From Cercis canadensis (taxonomy: Eukaryota > Streptophyta > Magnoliopsida > Fabales > Fabaceae): DNA of 64,000 nucleotides. The DNA lies in NCBI GenBank assembly GCA_003255065.1, contig QAOA01000533.1, forward strand, positions 537,149-601,148. Reading direction: 5' to 3'. Position 1 is the stretch's first letter, and every line of letters begins with the position of its first letter. Positions 1 through 12,120 of the stretch are shown piece after piece. Position numbers and translations under genes: made by a program. Below the pieces are notes generated by a model. It saw nothing but the letters and a program-made list of their open reading frames with translations. It was not told where the DNA came from and made no database searches.

Positions 1-138
1 AAGTAATCCATAAGAAAAATATCCGAGTCAGAAACAGGGATGAACCGAAACAGGGCCCTGGGCAATATATAGTGAATCACCAGGAAACTATCCAGCCCCA
101 GATACAGTGAACCAGAAGAAAAATATCCGAGTTAGAAA

Positions 139-158
139 CAGGGCCCTGGGAAACAGGG
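139..158 (+). other. Scrambled monomer head (A core fused to S)
   Basis: The normal order is CAGGGATGAACCG followed by the GC core. Here CAGGG is followed directly by CCCTGGG and then AAACAGGGTCCCGG. The GATGAACCG step is missing and fragments of an A core (GGGCCCTGGG) and an S core sit side by side. This looks like a small out-of-register exchange between the two CAGGG motifs of a monomer. Confidence 0.7.
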
Positions 159-3100
159 TCCCGGGGCAGATATAGTGACTCACCAGGAAACTCTCTAGCC
201 CCAGGTACTGTGAACCATAAGAAAAATATCCGAGTTAGAAACAGGGATGAACCGAAAACGGGTCCCGGGGCAGATATAGTGACTAACCAGGAAACTGTCC
301 AGCCCCACATACAGTGAACCATAAGCAAAATATCCGAGACAGAAACAGGGATGAACCGAAACAGGGCCCTGGGCCAGATATAGTGACTCACCAGGAAACT
401 ATCCATCCCCAGATACAGTGAACTAGAAGAAAAATATCCGAGTTAGAAACAGGGATGAACCGAAACAGGGTCCTGGGGCAGATATAGTGACTCACCAGGA
501 AACTGTCTATCCCCAGATACAGTAAACCATAAGAAACATATCCGAGTTAGAAACAGTTAGAAACAGGGATGAACCGAAAACGGGTCCCGGGGCAGATATA
601 GTGACTAACCAGAAATCTGTACAGTCCGAGATACAGTGAACTATAAGAAAAATGTCCGAGTTAGAAACAGGGATTAACCGAAAACGGGTCCCGGGGCAGA
701 TATAGTCACTCACAAGGAAACTGTCCAGCCCCAGATTCAGTGAACCAACAGAAAACTATCCGAGTCAGAAACAGTTAGAAACAGGGATGAATCGAAAACG
801 GGTCCCGGTGCAGATATAGTGACTCACCAGAAATCTGTACAGAGTGAGATATAGTGAACTATAAGAAAAATGTCCGAGTTAGAAACAGGGATTAACCGAA
901 AACGGGTCCCGGGGCAGATATAGTGACTAACCAGGAAACTGTCCAGCCCCACATACAGTGAACCATAAGAAAAATATCCGAGTCAGAAACAGGGATGAAC
1001 CGAAATAGGGACCTGGGCCAGATATAGTGACTCACCAGGAAACTATCCATCCCCAGATACAGTGAACTAGAAGAAAAATATCAGAGTTAGAAATAGAGAT
1101 GAACCGAAACAGGGTCCTGGGGCAGATATAGTGACTCACCAGGAAACTGTCTATCCTCAGATACAGTAAACCATAGGAAACATATCCGAGTTAGAAACAG
1201 GGATGAACCGAAAACGGGTCCCGGGGCAGATATAGTGACTCACCAGAAATCTGTACAGTCCGAGATACAGTGAACTATAAGAAAAATGTCCGAGTTAGAA
1301 ACATTTAGAAACAGGGATGAAACGAAACAGGGTCTCAGGGACGATATAGTGACTCACCAGGAAACTGTCCAGCCCCGATACAGTGAACCAAAAGAAAAAT
1401 ATCCGAGTTAGAAATAGTTAGAAAAAGGGACGAACCGAAAAAGGGTCCCGGGGCAGATATAGTGTGTCACCAGGAAACTGTTCATTCCCAGATAGAGGGA
1501 ACCGTAAGAAAATTTTTTGAGTCAAATACATGGATGAACCGAAATAGGGTCATGGGCCAGATATAGTAACTCACCAGGAAACTGTCCAGCCCCAGATAAA
1601 GTGATCCATAAGAAAAATATCCGAGTTAGAAACAGGGATGAACCGAAACAGGGCCCTGGGCCAGATATAGTGACTCACAAGGAAACTATCCAGCCCCAGA
1701 TACAGTGAACCAGAAGAAAAATATCCGAGTTAGAAACAGGGATGAACCGAAACAGGGTCTCGGGGCAGATATAGTGACTCACCAGAAAACTGTCTAGCCC
1801 CAGGTACTGTGAACCATAAGAAAAATATCCGAGTTAGAAACAGGGATTAACAGAAAACAGGTCCCGCGGCAGATATAGTGACTAACCAGGAAACTGTCCA
1901 GCCCCACATACAGTGAACCATAAGCGAAATATCCGAGTCAGAAACAGGGATGAACCGAAACAGGGCCCTGGGCAAGATATAGTGACTCACCAGAAAACTA
2001 TCCAGCCCCAGATACAGTGAACTAGAAGAAAAATATCAGAGTTAGAAACAGGGATGAACTGAAACAAGGTCCTGGGGCAGAAATAGTGACTCACCAGGAA
2101 ACTGTCTATCCCCAGATACAGTAAATCATAAGAAACATATCCGAGTTAGAAACAGTTAGAAACAGGGATGAACCGAAAACGGGTCCCAGGGCAGATATAG
2201 TGACTCACCAGAAATCTGTACAGTCCGAGATACAGTGAACTATAAGAAAAATGTCCGAGTTAGAAACATTTAGAAACAGGGATGAAACGAAACAGGGTCT
2301 CGGGGCAGATATAGTGACTCACCAGGAAACTGTCCAGCCCCAGATACAGTGAACCAAAAGAAAAACATCCGAGTTAGAAATAGTTAGAAACAGGGATGAA
2401 CTGAAAAAGGGTCCCGGGGCAGATATAGTGACTCACCAGGAAACTGTCCAGCCCCAGGTACAGTGAACCATAAGCAAAATATACGAGTTCGAAACAGGGA
2501 TGAACTGAAACAGGGTCCTGGGCCAGATATAGTGACTCACCAGGAAATATCCAGCCCCAGATACAGTGAACCAGAAGAAAAATATCCGAGTTAGAAACAG
2601 CGATGAACCAAAACAGGGTCCCGGGGCAGATATAGTGACTCACCAGGAACCTGTCTAGCTCCAGGTACTGTGAACTAGAAGAAAAATATCAGAGTTAGAA
2701 ACAGGGATGAACCGAAACAGGGTCCTGGGGTAAATATAGTGACTCACCAGGAAACTGTCTATCCCCAGATACAGTAAACCATAAGAAACATATCCGAGTT
2801 CGAAACAGTTAGAAACAGGGATGAACCGAAAACGGGTCCCGGGGCAGATATAGTGACTCACCAGAAATCTGTACAGTCCGAGATACAGTGAACTATAAGA
2901 AAAATATCCGAGTTAGAAACATTTAGAAACAGGGATGAAACGAAACAGGGTCCCGGGGCAGATATAGTGACTCACTAGGAAACTGTCCAGCCCTAGATAC
3001 AGTGAACCAAAAGAAAAATATCCGATTTAGAAACAGGGATGAACCGAAAAAGGGTCCCGGGGCATATATAGTGACTCACCAGGAAATGTCCAGCCCCAGG

Positions 3101-3456
3101 TACAGTGAACCATAAGCAAAATATCCGAGTTAGAAACAGGATGAACCGAAACAGGGCCCTGGGCCAGATACTATGACTCACCAAGAAACTGTCCAGCCCC
3201 AGATACAGTGAACCAAAAGAAAAATATCCGAGTTAGAAATAGTTAGAAACAGGGATGAACCGAAAAAGGGTCCCGGGGCAGATATAGTGAGTCACCAGGA
3301 AACTGTTCAGTCCCAGATACAGGGAACCGTAAGAAAAATATCCGACTCAGATACATGGAGGGACCGAAACAGGGTCTGGGACAGATATAGTGACTCACCA
3401 GGAAACTGTCCAGCCCCAGATAAAGTGATCCATAAGAAAAATATCCGAGTTTTTAA

Positions 3457-4296
3457 CAGGGATGAACCAAAACAGGGCCCTGGGCCAGATATAGTGACTC
3501 ACCAGGAAACTATCCAGCCCCAGATACAGTGAATCAGAAGAAAAATATCCGAGTTAGAAACAGGGATGAACCGAAACAGGGTCCCGGGACAGATATAGTG
3601 ACTCACCCGGAAACTGTTTAGCCCCAGATACTGTGAACCATAAGAAAAATATCCAAGTTAGAAACAGGGATTAACTGAAAACGGGTTCCGGGGCAGATAT
3701 AGGGACTAACCAGGAAACTGTCCAGCCCTACATACAGTGCACCATAAGCAAAATATCGGAGTCAGAAACAGGGATGAACCGAAACAGGGCCCTGGGCCAG
3801 ATATAGTGACTCACCAGGAAACTATCCATCCCCAGATACAGTGAACTAGAAGAAAAATATCAGAGTTAGAAACAGGGATGAACCGAAACAGGGTCCTGGG
3901 GCAGATATAGTGACTCACCAGGAAACTGTCTATCCCCAGATACAGTAAACCATAAGAAACATATCCGAGTTAGAAACAGGGATGAACCGAAACAGGGCCC
4001 TGGGCCAGATACAGTGACTCACCAAGAAACTGTCCAGCCCCAGATACAGTGAACCAACAGAAAACTATCCGAGTCAGAAACTGTTAGAAACAAGGATGAA
4101 CCGAAAAAGGGTCCCCGGGCAGATATAGTGTGTCACCAGGAAACTGTCCAGTCCCAGATAGGGAACCGTAAGAAAAATATCTGACTCAGATACATGGAGG
4201 AACCGAAACAGGGTCCTGGGCCAGATATAGTGACTCACCAGGAAACTGTCCAGCCCTAGATAAGTTGATCCATAAGAAAAATATCCGAGTCAGAAG
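3457..4296 (+). repeat. HOR3 short unit, 8 monomers (A-S-T-U-V-K-L-M), 840 bp
   Basis: This is a clean instance of the third higher-order order. It runs A, S, T, U, V, then jumps to K (head CCTGGGCCAGATACAGTGACTC, tail of B type with CCAACAG), L (GTGTGTCACC) and M (GGAGGAACC, GTGATCCATAAG) before the next A at 4297. K has the 10-bp insertion and L a small deletion, so the total is 840 rather than 832 bp. The unit ends immediately before the retroelement island. Confidence 0.8.
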
Positions 4297-4303
4297 CAGG
4301 GAT

Positions 4304-4480
4304 GATGCGAATCAGCTTGCTACATGCCCTAACCCTAGGAGTGTTCATGATCCCTTGCTTGGAGTTGGAGGCCCGATGACTAGAGGCAGAGCTAAGCGAG
4401 TGAGAGAGGCATTGTTGAGCCTAGTCCAAGAGGTGCAGACCAAAGAAAGAGCAGCTGGGCCAAGTTCAGAGTTGAGATGG
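4304..4480 (+). mobile_element. Ty3/gypsy-like polyprotein tail fragment
   Basis: A 177-bp non-satellite segment is open in one + frame without a stop. The frame starts at GAT 4304, and the peptide begins DANQLATCPNPRS and contains GGPMTRGRAK (Met codon at 4376), followed by RVREALLSLVQEVQTKE. A G-P-(M/I/L)-T-R-x-R-(A/S)-K motif followed by an amphipathic AL-rich stretch is common near the end of plant Ty3/gypsy polyproteins; I rely on recall of the family. No protease, reverse transcriptase, integrase or LTR is present, so it is a fragment. The left edge shares GATGA-CGAA-CAG microhomology with the satellite; the right edge is the ambiguous base at 4481. A gypsy-derived host protein tail is an alternative. 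Confidence 0.5.
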
Positions 4481-4481
4481 N
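4481..4481. other. Ambiguous base at island-satellite join
   Basis: A lone N separates the retroelement fragment from a satellite monomer that resumes in mid-unit (GGAATCTGTCC, type C). About half a monomer is missing. The second island at 31177/31178 ends the same way, so the N may mark an assembly join rather than a biological junction. Confidence 0.9.
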
Positions 4482-7310
4482 GGAATCTGTCCTGTCTTAG
4501 ATACAGTGAATTATAAGAAAAATAACCGAGTTAGAAACATTTAGAAACAGGTATGAACCGAAACAGGGCCCCGGGGCAGATATAGTGACCTACCAGGAAA
4601 CTGTCCAGCCCCAGATACAGTGAACCAAAATAAAAATATCCGAGTTAGAAACAGGGATGAACCGAAACAGGACCCTGGGCCAGATATAGTGACTCACCAG
4701 GAAACTATCCAGCCCCAGATACAGTGAACCAGAAGAAAAATATCCGAGTTAGAAACAGGGATGAACCGAAAAAGGGTCCCGGGGCAGATATAGTGACTCA
4801 CCAGGAATCTGTCCAGTCCTAGATACAGTGAATTATAAGAAAACTAACCGAGTTAGAAACAATTAGAAACAGGGATGAACCGAAACAGGTTCCCGAGGCA
4901 GATATAGTGACCCAGCAGGAAACTGTCCAGCCTCAGATACAGTGAACCAAAATAAAAATATCCGAGTTAGAAACAGGGATGAACCGAAAAGGGTCCCGGT
5001 GCAGATATAGTGACTCAACAGGAAACTGTCCAGCCCCAGGTACAATTAACCATAAGCAAAATATCCGAGTTAGGAACAGGGATGAACCGAAAACGGGTCC
5101 CGGGGCAGATATAGTGACTCACCAGGAAACTGTCCAGTCCCAGATAAAGTGAACAATAAGAAAAATATCCGAGTCAGAATCAGGGATGAACCGAAAAAGG
5201 GTCCCGGGGCAGATGCAGTGACTCACCAGGAAACTGTCCAGCCCCAGGTACAGTGAACCATAAGCAAAATATCCGAGTTAGAAACAGGGATGAACCGAAA
5301 ACGGGTCCCGGGGCAGATATAGTGACTCACCAGGAAACTGTCCAGTCCCAGATAAAGTGAACAATAAGAAAAATATCCGAGTCAGAATCAGGGATGAACC
5401 GAAAAAGGGTCCCGGGGCAGATGCAGTGACTCACCAGGAAACTGTCCAGCCCCAGGTACAGTGAACCATAAGCAAAATATCCGAGTTAGAAACAGGGATG
5501 AACCGAAAACGGGTCCCGGGGCAGATATAGTGACTCACCAGGAAACTGTCCAGCCCCAGATACAGTGAACCATAAGAAAAATATCCGAGTTAGAAAAAGT
5601 TAGAAACAGGGATGAACCGAAAACAGGTCCCGGGGCAGATATAATGACTCACCAGGAAATTGTCGAGTCCCAGATAAAATGAACCATAAGAAAAATATCC
5701 GAGTTAGAAACAGGGATGAACCGAAACAGGACCCTGGGCCAGATATAGTAACTCACCAGGAAACTATCTAGCCCCTGATACAGTGAACCAGAAGAAAAAT
5801 ATCCGAGTCAGAATCAGGGATAAACCGAAAAAGGGTCCCTGGGCAGATGCAATGACTCACCAGGAAACTGTCCAGCCCAAGGTACAGTGAACCATAAGCA
5901 AAATATCCGAGTTAGAAACAGGGATGATCCGAAAATGGGTCCCGGGGCAGTTAAAGTGACTCACTAGGAAACTGTCTAGCATCAGATACAGTGAACCATA
6001 AGAAAAATATCCGAGTTAGAAAAAGTTAGAAACAGGGATGAACCGAAAACAGGTCCCGGGGCAGATATAATGACTCACCAGGAAATTGTCGAGTCCCAGA
6101 TAAAATAAACCATCAGGAAAATATCCGAGTCAGAAACAGGGATGAACCGAAAAAGGGTCCCGGGGCAGATATAGTGACTCACTAGGAAACTGTCTAGCCC
6201 CAGGTACAGTGAACCATAAGCAAAATATCCGAGTTAGAAACAGGGATGAACCGAAACAGGTCCCTGGGCCAGATACAGTGACTCACCAAGAAAATGTCCA
6301 GCACCAGATACAGTGAACCAAAAGAAAAATATCCGAGTTAGAAATAGTTAGAAACAGGGACGAACCGAAAAAGGGTCTCGGGGCAGATATAGTGTGTCAC
6401 CAGGAAACTGTCCAGTCCCAGATACAGGGAACCGTAAGAAAAATATCTGACTCAGATACATGGAGGAACCGAAACAGGGTCCTGGGCCAGATATAGTGAC
6501 TCACCAGGAAACTGTCCAGCCCCAGATTCAGTGAACCAACAGAAAACTATCCGAGTCAGAAACAGTTAGAAACAAGGATGAACCGAAAAAGGGTCCCGGG
6601 GCAGATATAGTGACTCACCAGGAATCTGTCCTGTCTTAGATACAGTGAATTATAAGAAAAATAACCCAGTTAGAAACATTTAGAAACAGGTATGAACCGA
6701 AATGGGTCCCGGGGCAGATATAGTGACCTACCAGGAAACTGTCCAGCCCCAGATACAGTGAACCAAAATAAAAATATCCGAGTAAGAAACAGGGATTAAC
6801 CGAAACAGGACCCTGGGCCAGATATAGTGACTCACCAGGAAACTATCCAGCCCCAGATACAGTGAACCAGAAGAAAAATATCCGAGTCAGAATCAGGGAT
6901 TAACCGAAAAAAGGTCCCGGGGCAGATGCAGTGACTCACCAGGAAACTATCCAGCCCAAGGTACAGTTAACCATAAGCAAAATATCCGAGTATGAAACAG
7001 GGATGAACCGAAAACGGGTCCCGAGGCAGATAAAGTGACTCACCAGGAAACTAGCCAGCATCAGATACATTGAACCATAAGAAAAATATCCGAGTTAGAA
7101 AAAGTTAGAAACAGAGATGAACCGCAAACAGGTCCCGGGGCAGATATAGTGACTCACCAGGAAATTGTCGAGTCCCAGATAAAATAAACCATAAGAAAAA
7201 TATCCGAGTCAGAAACGGGGATGAACCAAAAAAGGTTCCCGGGGCAGATATAGTGACTCACCAGGAAACTGTCCAGCCCCAGATACAGTAAACCAAAAGA
7301 AAAATATCCG
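4482..7310 (+). repeat. Satellite block, mixed HOR1 segments
   Basis: It begins with a truncated C, then D, A, a B/C hybrid, D, E, and the F-G dimers (annotated separately). It continues H, I, A, G, H, I, J, K, L, an M/B hybrid (M head, GATTCAGTGAACCAACAG tail), C, D, A, G, H, I and a J-like monomer. The run H-I-J-K-L-M near 5.92-6.48 kb is in HOR1 order; A-G junctions replace the missing B-F. Nothing other than satellite is visible. Confidence 0.75.
5077..5492 (+). repeat. F-G dimer tandem, 2 x 208 bp
   Basis: F (GTCCAGTCCCAGATAAAGTG, ending GTCAGAAT) and G (CAGATGCAGTG, ending in the AAGCAAAATAT version) occur twice in succession, at 5077-5284 and 5285-5492. The period is exactly 208 bp (AGATAAAGTG landmarks 5141 and 5349) and the two copies are almost identical. 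This is a recent local duplication of a two-monomer segment. Confidence 0.9.
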
Positions 7311-10300
7311 AGTTAGAAAAAGGGATGAACCGAAACAGGGCCCTGGGCCAGATATAATGACTCACCAGGAAACTATCCAGCCCCAGATACAGTGAACCTG
7401 AAGAAAAATATCCTAGTTAGAAAAATGGATGAACCGAAAAAGGGTCCCGGGGTAGATATAGTCACTCACCAGGAAACTGTCCAGCCCCAGATTCAGTGAA
7501 CCAACAGAAAACTATCCGAGTCAGAAACAATTAGAAACAAGGATGAACCGAAAAAGGGTCCCAGGGCAGATATAGTGACTCATCAGGAAACTGTCAAACG
7601 CCAGATACAGTGAACCAAAATAAAAATATCCGAGTTAGAAATAGTTAGAAACAGTGATGAACCGAAAAGGGTCCCGGTGCAGATATAGTGACTCAACAGG
7701 AAACTGTCCAGCCCTAAGTACAATAAACCATAAGCAAAATATCCGAGTTAGGATCAGAGATGAACCGAAAAATGGTCCTGGGGCAGATGCAATGACTCAC
7801 CAGGAAACTGTCCAGCCCCAGGTACAGTGAACCATTAGCAAAATATCCGAGTTAGAAACAGGGATGAACCGAAAACAGGTTCCGGGGCAGATATAGTGAC
7901 TCACCAGGAAACTGTCTATCCCCAAATACAGTAAACCATAAGAAACATATCCGAGTTAGAAGCAGTTAGAAACAGGAATGAACCGAAAACGGATCCCGAG
8001 GCAGATATAGTGACTCACCGAAAATCTGTTCAGTCCGAGATACAGTTAACTATAAGAAAAATGTCCGAGTTAGAAACATTTAAAAACAGGGATGAAACGA
8101 AACAGGGTCCCGGGGCAGATATAGTGACTCACCAGGAAACTGTCCAGCCCCAGATACAGTTAACCAAAAGAAAAATATCCGAGTTAGAAAAAAGAATGAG
8201 CCGAAACAGGGCCCTGGGCCAGACATAGTGACTCACCAGGAAACTATCTAGCCCCAGATACAGTGAACCAGAAGAAAAATATCGGAGTTAGAAAAAGGGA
8301 TGAACCGAAAAAGGGTCCCGAGGCGGATATAGTCACTCACCAGGAAACTGTCCAGCCCCAGATTAAGTGAACCAACAGAAAACTATCCGAGTCAGAAACA
8401 ATTAGAAACAAGGATGAACCGAAAAAGGGTCCCGGGGCAGATATAGTGACCCACCAGGAAACTGTGCAGCCCCAGATACAGTGAACCAAAATAAAAATAT
8501 CCGAGTTAGAAACAGTTAGAAACAGGGATGAACCGAAAAGGGTCTCGGTGCAGATATAGTGACTCAACAGGAAACTGTCCAGCCCCAGGTACAATTAACC
8601 ATAAGCAAAATATGCGAGTTAGGAACAGGGATGAACCGAAAACGGGTCCCGGGGCAGATATAGTGACTCACCAGGAAACTGTCCAGTCCCAGATAAAGTG
8701 AACAATAAGAAAAATATCCGAGTCAGAATCAGGGATGAACCGAAAAAGGGTCCCGGGGCAGATGCAGTGACTCACCAGGAAACTGTCCAGCCCCAGGTAC
8801 AGTGAACCATAAGCAAAATATCCGAGTTAGAAACAGGGATGAACCGAAAACGGGTCCCGAGGCAGATAAAGTGACTCACCAAGAAACTGTCCTGCCCCAG
8901 ATACAGTGAACCAAAAGAAAAATATCCGAGTTAGAAATAGTTAGAAAGAGGGACGAACCGAAAAAAGGTCCCGGGGCAGATATAGTGTGTCACCAGGAAA
9001 CTGTCCAGTCCTAGATACAGGGAATTATAAGAAAAATAACCGAGTTAGAAACATTTAGAAACAGGGATGAACCGAAACAGGGTCCCGGGGTAGATATAGT
9101 GACCCACCAGGAAACTGTCCAGCCCCAGATACAGTGAACCAAAATAAAAATATCCGAGTTAGAAACAGTTAGAAACAGGGATGAACCGAAAAGGGTCCCG
9201 GTGCAGATATAGTGACTCAACAGGAAACTGTCCAGCCCCAGGTACAATTAACCATAAGCAAAATATCCGAGTTAGGAACAGGGATGAACCGAAAACGGGT
9301 CCCGGGGCAGATATAGTGACTCACCAGGAAACTGTCCAGTCCCAGATAAAGTGAACAATAAGAAAAATATCCGAGTCAGAATCAGGGATGAACCGAAAAA
9401 GGATCCCGGGGAAGATGCAGTGACTCACCAGGAAACTGTCCAGCCCCAGGTACAGTGAACCATAAGCAAAATATCCGAGTTAGAAACAGGGATGAACCGA
9501 AAACGGGTCCCGGGGCAGATATAGTGACTCACCAGAAATCTGTCCAGTCCGAGATACAGTGAACTATAAGAAAAATGTCCGAGTTAGAAACATTTAGAAA
9601 CAGGGATGAAACGAAACAGGGTCCCGGGGCAGATATAGTGACTCACCAGGAAACTGTCCAGCCCCAGATACAGTGAACCAAAAGAAAAATATCCGAGTTA
9701 GAAACAGGGATGAACCGAAAAAGGGTCCCGGGGCAGATATAGTCACTCACCAGGAAACTGTCCAGCCCCAGATTCAGTGAACCAACAGAAAACTATCCGA
9801 GTCAGAAACAGTTAGAAACAAGGATGAACCGAAAAAGGGTCCCGGGGCAGATATAGTGACTCACCAGGAATCTGTCCAGTCCTAGATACAGTGAATTATA
9901 AGAAAAATAACCGAGTTAGAAACATTTAGAAACAGGGATTAACCGAAACAGGGTCCCGGGGCAGATATAGTGACCCACCAGGAAACTGTCCAGCCCCAGA
10001 TATAGTGAACCAAAATAAAAATATCCGACTTAGAAACAATTAGAAACAGGGATGAACCGAAAAGGGTCCCGGTGCAGATATAGTGACTCAACAGGAAACT
10101 CTCCAGCCCCAGGTACAATAAAGCATAAGCAAAATATCCGAGTTAGGAATAAGGATGAACCGAAAAAGGGTCCCGGGGCAGATATAGTGTGTCACCAGGA
10201 AACTGTCCAGTCCCAGATACAGGGAACCGTAAGAAAAATATCTGACTCACATACATGGAGGAACCGAAACAAGTTCCTGGGCCAGATATAGTGACTCACC

Positions 10301-10497
10301 AGGAAACTATCCAGCCCCAGATAAAGTGATCCATAAGAAAAATATCCGAGTTAGAAACAGGGATGAACCGAAACAGGGCCCTGAGCCAGATATAGTGACT
10401 CAACAGGAAACTGTCCAGCCCCAGGTACAATAAACTATAAGCAAAATATCCTAGCTAGGAACAGGGATGAACCGAAAACGGGTCCCGGGGCAGATAT
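7311..10497 (+). repeat. Satellite block, HOR2-like units
   Basis: Approximate order: A-B-D-E-G-P-Q-R-A-B-D-E-F-G, then K, an L/C hybrid (GTGTGTCACC head, GGAATTATAAG tail near 9.0 kb), D-E-F-G-Q-R-B-C-D-E, then L-M-A and an E-F pair that breaks at 10497. Type C is often skipped or fused to D (head CAAGGATG with the GACCCACC body), as at about 8.4 kb. No non-satellite sequence is seen. Confidence 0.75.
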
Positions 10498-10498
10498 C
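10497..10498 (+). other. 56-bp intramonomer deletion junction
   Basis: A type F monomer runs GGGGCAGATAT and jumps directly to CCGAGTCAGAATC. The missing middle is 56 bp by comparison with intact F copies. ATAT occurs at both sides (AGATAT and AAAAATAT), so a four-base microhomology could have mediated the deletion. Confidence 0.75.
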
Positions 10499-12120
10499 CG
10501 AGTCAGAATCAGGGATAAACCGAAAAAGGGTCTAGGGGCAGATGCAGTGACTCACCAGGAAACTTTCCAGCCCCAGGTATAGTGAACCATAAGCAAAATA
10601 TCCGAGTTAGAAACAGGGATGAACCGAAAACGGGTCCCGGGGCAGATATTGTGACTCACCAGAAATCTGTACAGTCCGAGATACAGTGAAGTATAAGAAA
10701 AATGTCCGAGTTCGAAACATTTAGAAACAGGGATGAAACGAAACAGGGTCCCGGGGCAGATATAGTGACTCACCAGGAAACTATCCAGCCCCAGATACAG
10801 TGAACCAGAAGAAAAATATCTGAGTTAGAAAAAGGGATGAACCGAAAAAGGGTCCCGGGGCAGATATAGTCACTCACCAGGAAACTGTCCAGCCCCATAT
10901 TCAGTGAACCAACAGAAAACTACCAGAGTCAGAAACAATTAGAAACAAGGATGAACCGAAAAAGGGTCCCGGGGCAGATATAGTGACCCACCAGGAAACT
11001 GTCCAGCCCCAGATACAGTGAAGCAAAATAAAAATATCCGAGTTAGAAACAGTTAGAAACAGGGATGAACCGAAAAGGGTCCCGGTGCAGAGATAGTGAC
11101 TCAACAGGAAACTGTCCAGCCCCAGGTACAATTAACCATAAGCAAAATATCCGAGTTAGGAATAGGGATGAACCGAAAAAGGGTCCCGGGGCAGATATAG
11201 TGTGTCACCAGGAAACTGTGCAGTCCCAGATACAGGGAACCGTAAGAAAAATATCTGACTCAGATACATGGAGGAACAGAAACAAGTTCCTGGGCCAGAT
11301 ATAGTGACTCACAAGGAAACTGTCATGCCCCAGATAAAGTGATCCATAAGAAAAATATCCGAGTCAGAAACAGGGATGAACCGAAACAGGGCCCTGGGCC
11401 AGATATAGTGACTCACCAGGAAACTATCCAGCCCCAGATACAGTGAACCAGAAGAAAAATATCCGAGTTAGAAAAATGGATGAACCGAAAAAGGGTCCCG
11501 GGGTCGATATAATCACTCACCAGGAAACTGTCCAGCCTCAGATTCAGTGAACCAACAGAAAACTATCCGAGTCAGAAACAATTAGAAAGAAGGATGAACC
11601 GAAAAAGGGTCCCGGGGCAGATATAGTGACTCACCAGGAATCTGTCCAGTCCTAGATACGGTGAATTATAAGAAAAATAACCGAGTTAGAAACATTTAGA
11701 AATAGGCATGAACCGAAACAGGGTCCCGGGGCAGATATAATGACCCACCAGGAAACTGTCCAGCCCCAGATACAGTGAACCAAAATAAAAATATCCGAGT
11801 TAGAAACAGTTAGAAACAGGGATGAACCGAAAAGCGTCCCGGTGCAGATATAGTGACTCAACAGGAAATTGTCCAGCCACAGGTACAATAAACCATAAGC
11901 AAAATAGTTAGGAACAGGGATGAACCGAAAACGGGTCTCGGACAGATATAGTGACTCACTATGAAACTGTCCAGTCCCAGATAAAGTGAACAATAAGAAA
12001 AATATCCGAGTCAGAATCAGGGATGAACCGAAAAAGGGTCCCGGGGCAGATGCAGTGACTCAGCAGGAAACTGTCCAGCCCCAGGTACAGTGAACCATAA
12101 GCAAAATATCCGAGTTAGAA
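10498..12120 (+). repeat. Satellite block, mixed HOR1/HOR2
   Basis: After the deletion the order is roughly G-G-Q-(R/A)-B-D-E-L-M-A-B-C-D-E-F-G. The E-to-L jump (E tail followed by GTGTGTCACC) occurs both here near 11.16 kb and in the previous block near 10.15 kb, so the variant unit was itself copied. A five-base deletion (AAAATAGTTAGG for AAAATATCCGAGTTAGG) lies near 11906. Confidence 0.75.

Larger units (their letters stand above)
1..4302 (+). repeat. HOR3 block: A-S-T-U-V-(Q-R)-(K-L-M) variants
   Basis: The window opens inside a type M tail. The first complete A monomer starts at 35. The order A, S (TCTAGCCCC...ACTGTGAACC), T (GACTAACC, CCCCACATACAG), U (GTGAACTAGAAG), V (TCTATCCCC, GTAAACC), Q (AGAAATCTGTACAGTCCGAG), R (GATGAAACGAAACAGGG), then K-L-M, recurs with omissions. 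A starts at 35, 1633 and 3457, so units are 1598, 1824 and 840 bp. Several monomers are hybrids, such as S joined to a U tail near 2650-2690. No gene is visible; the open frames are repeat-derived. Confidence 0.85.

Noticed and set aside
4265..4516. Complete 83-codon gene spanning the first island
   Set aside because: Its start codon and first 13 codons are satellite, its end is satellite beyond the N, and only the middle 177 bp is foreign. It is a chimera, best described as an element fragment.
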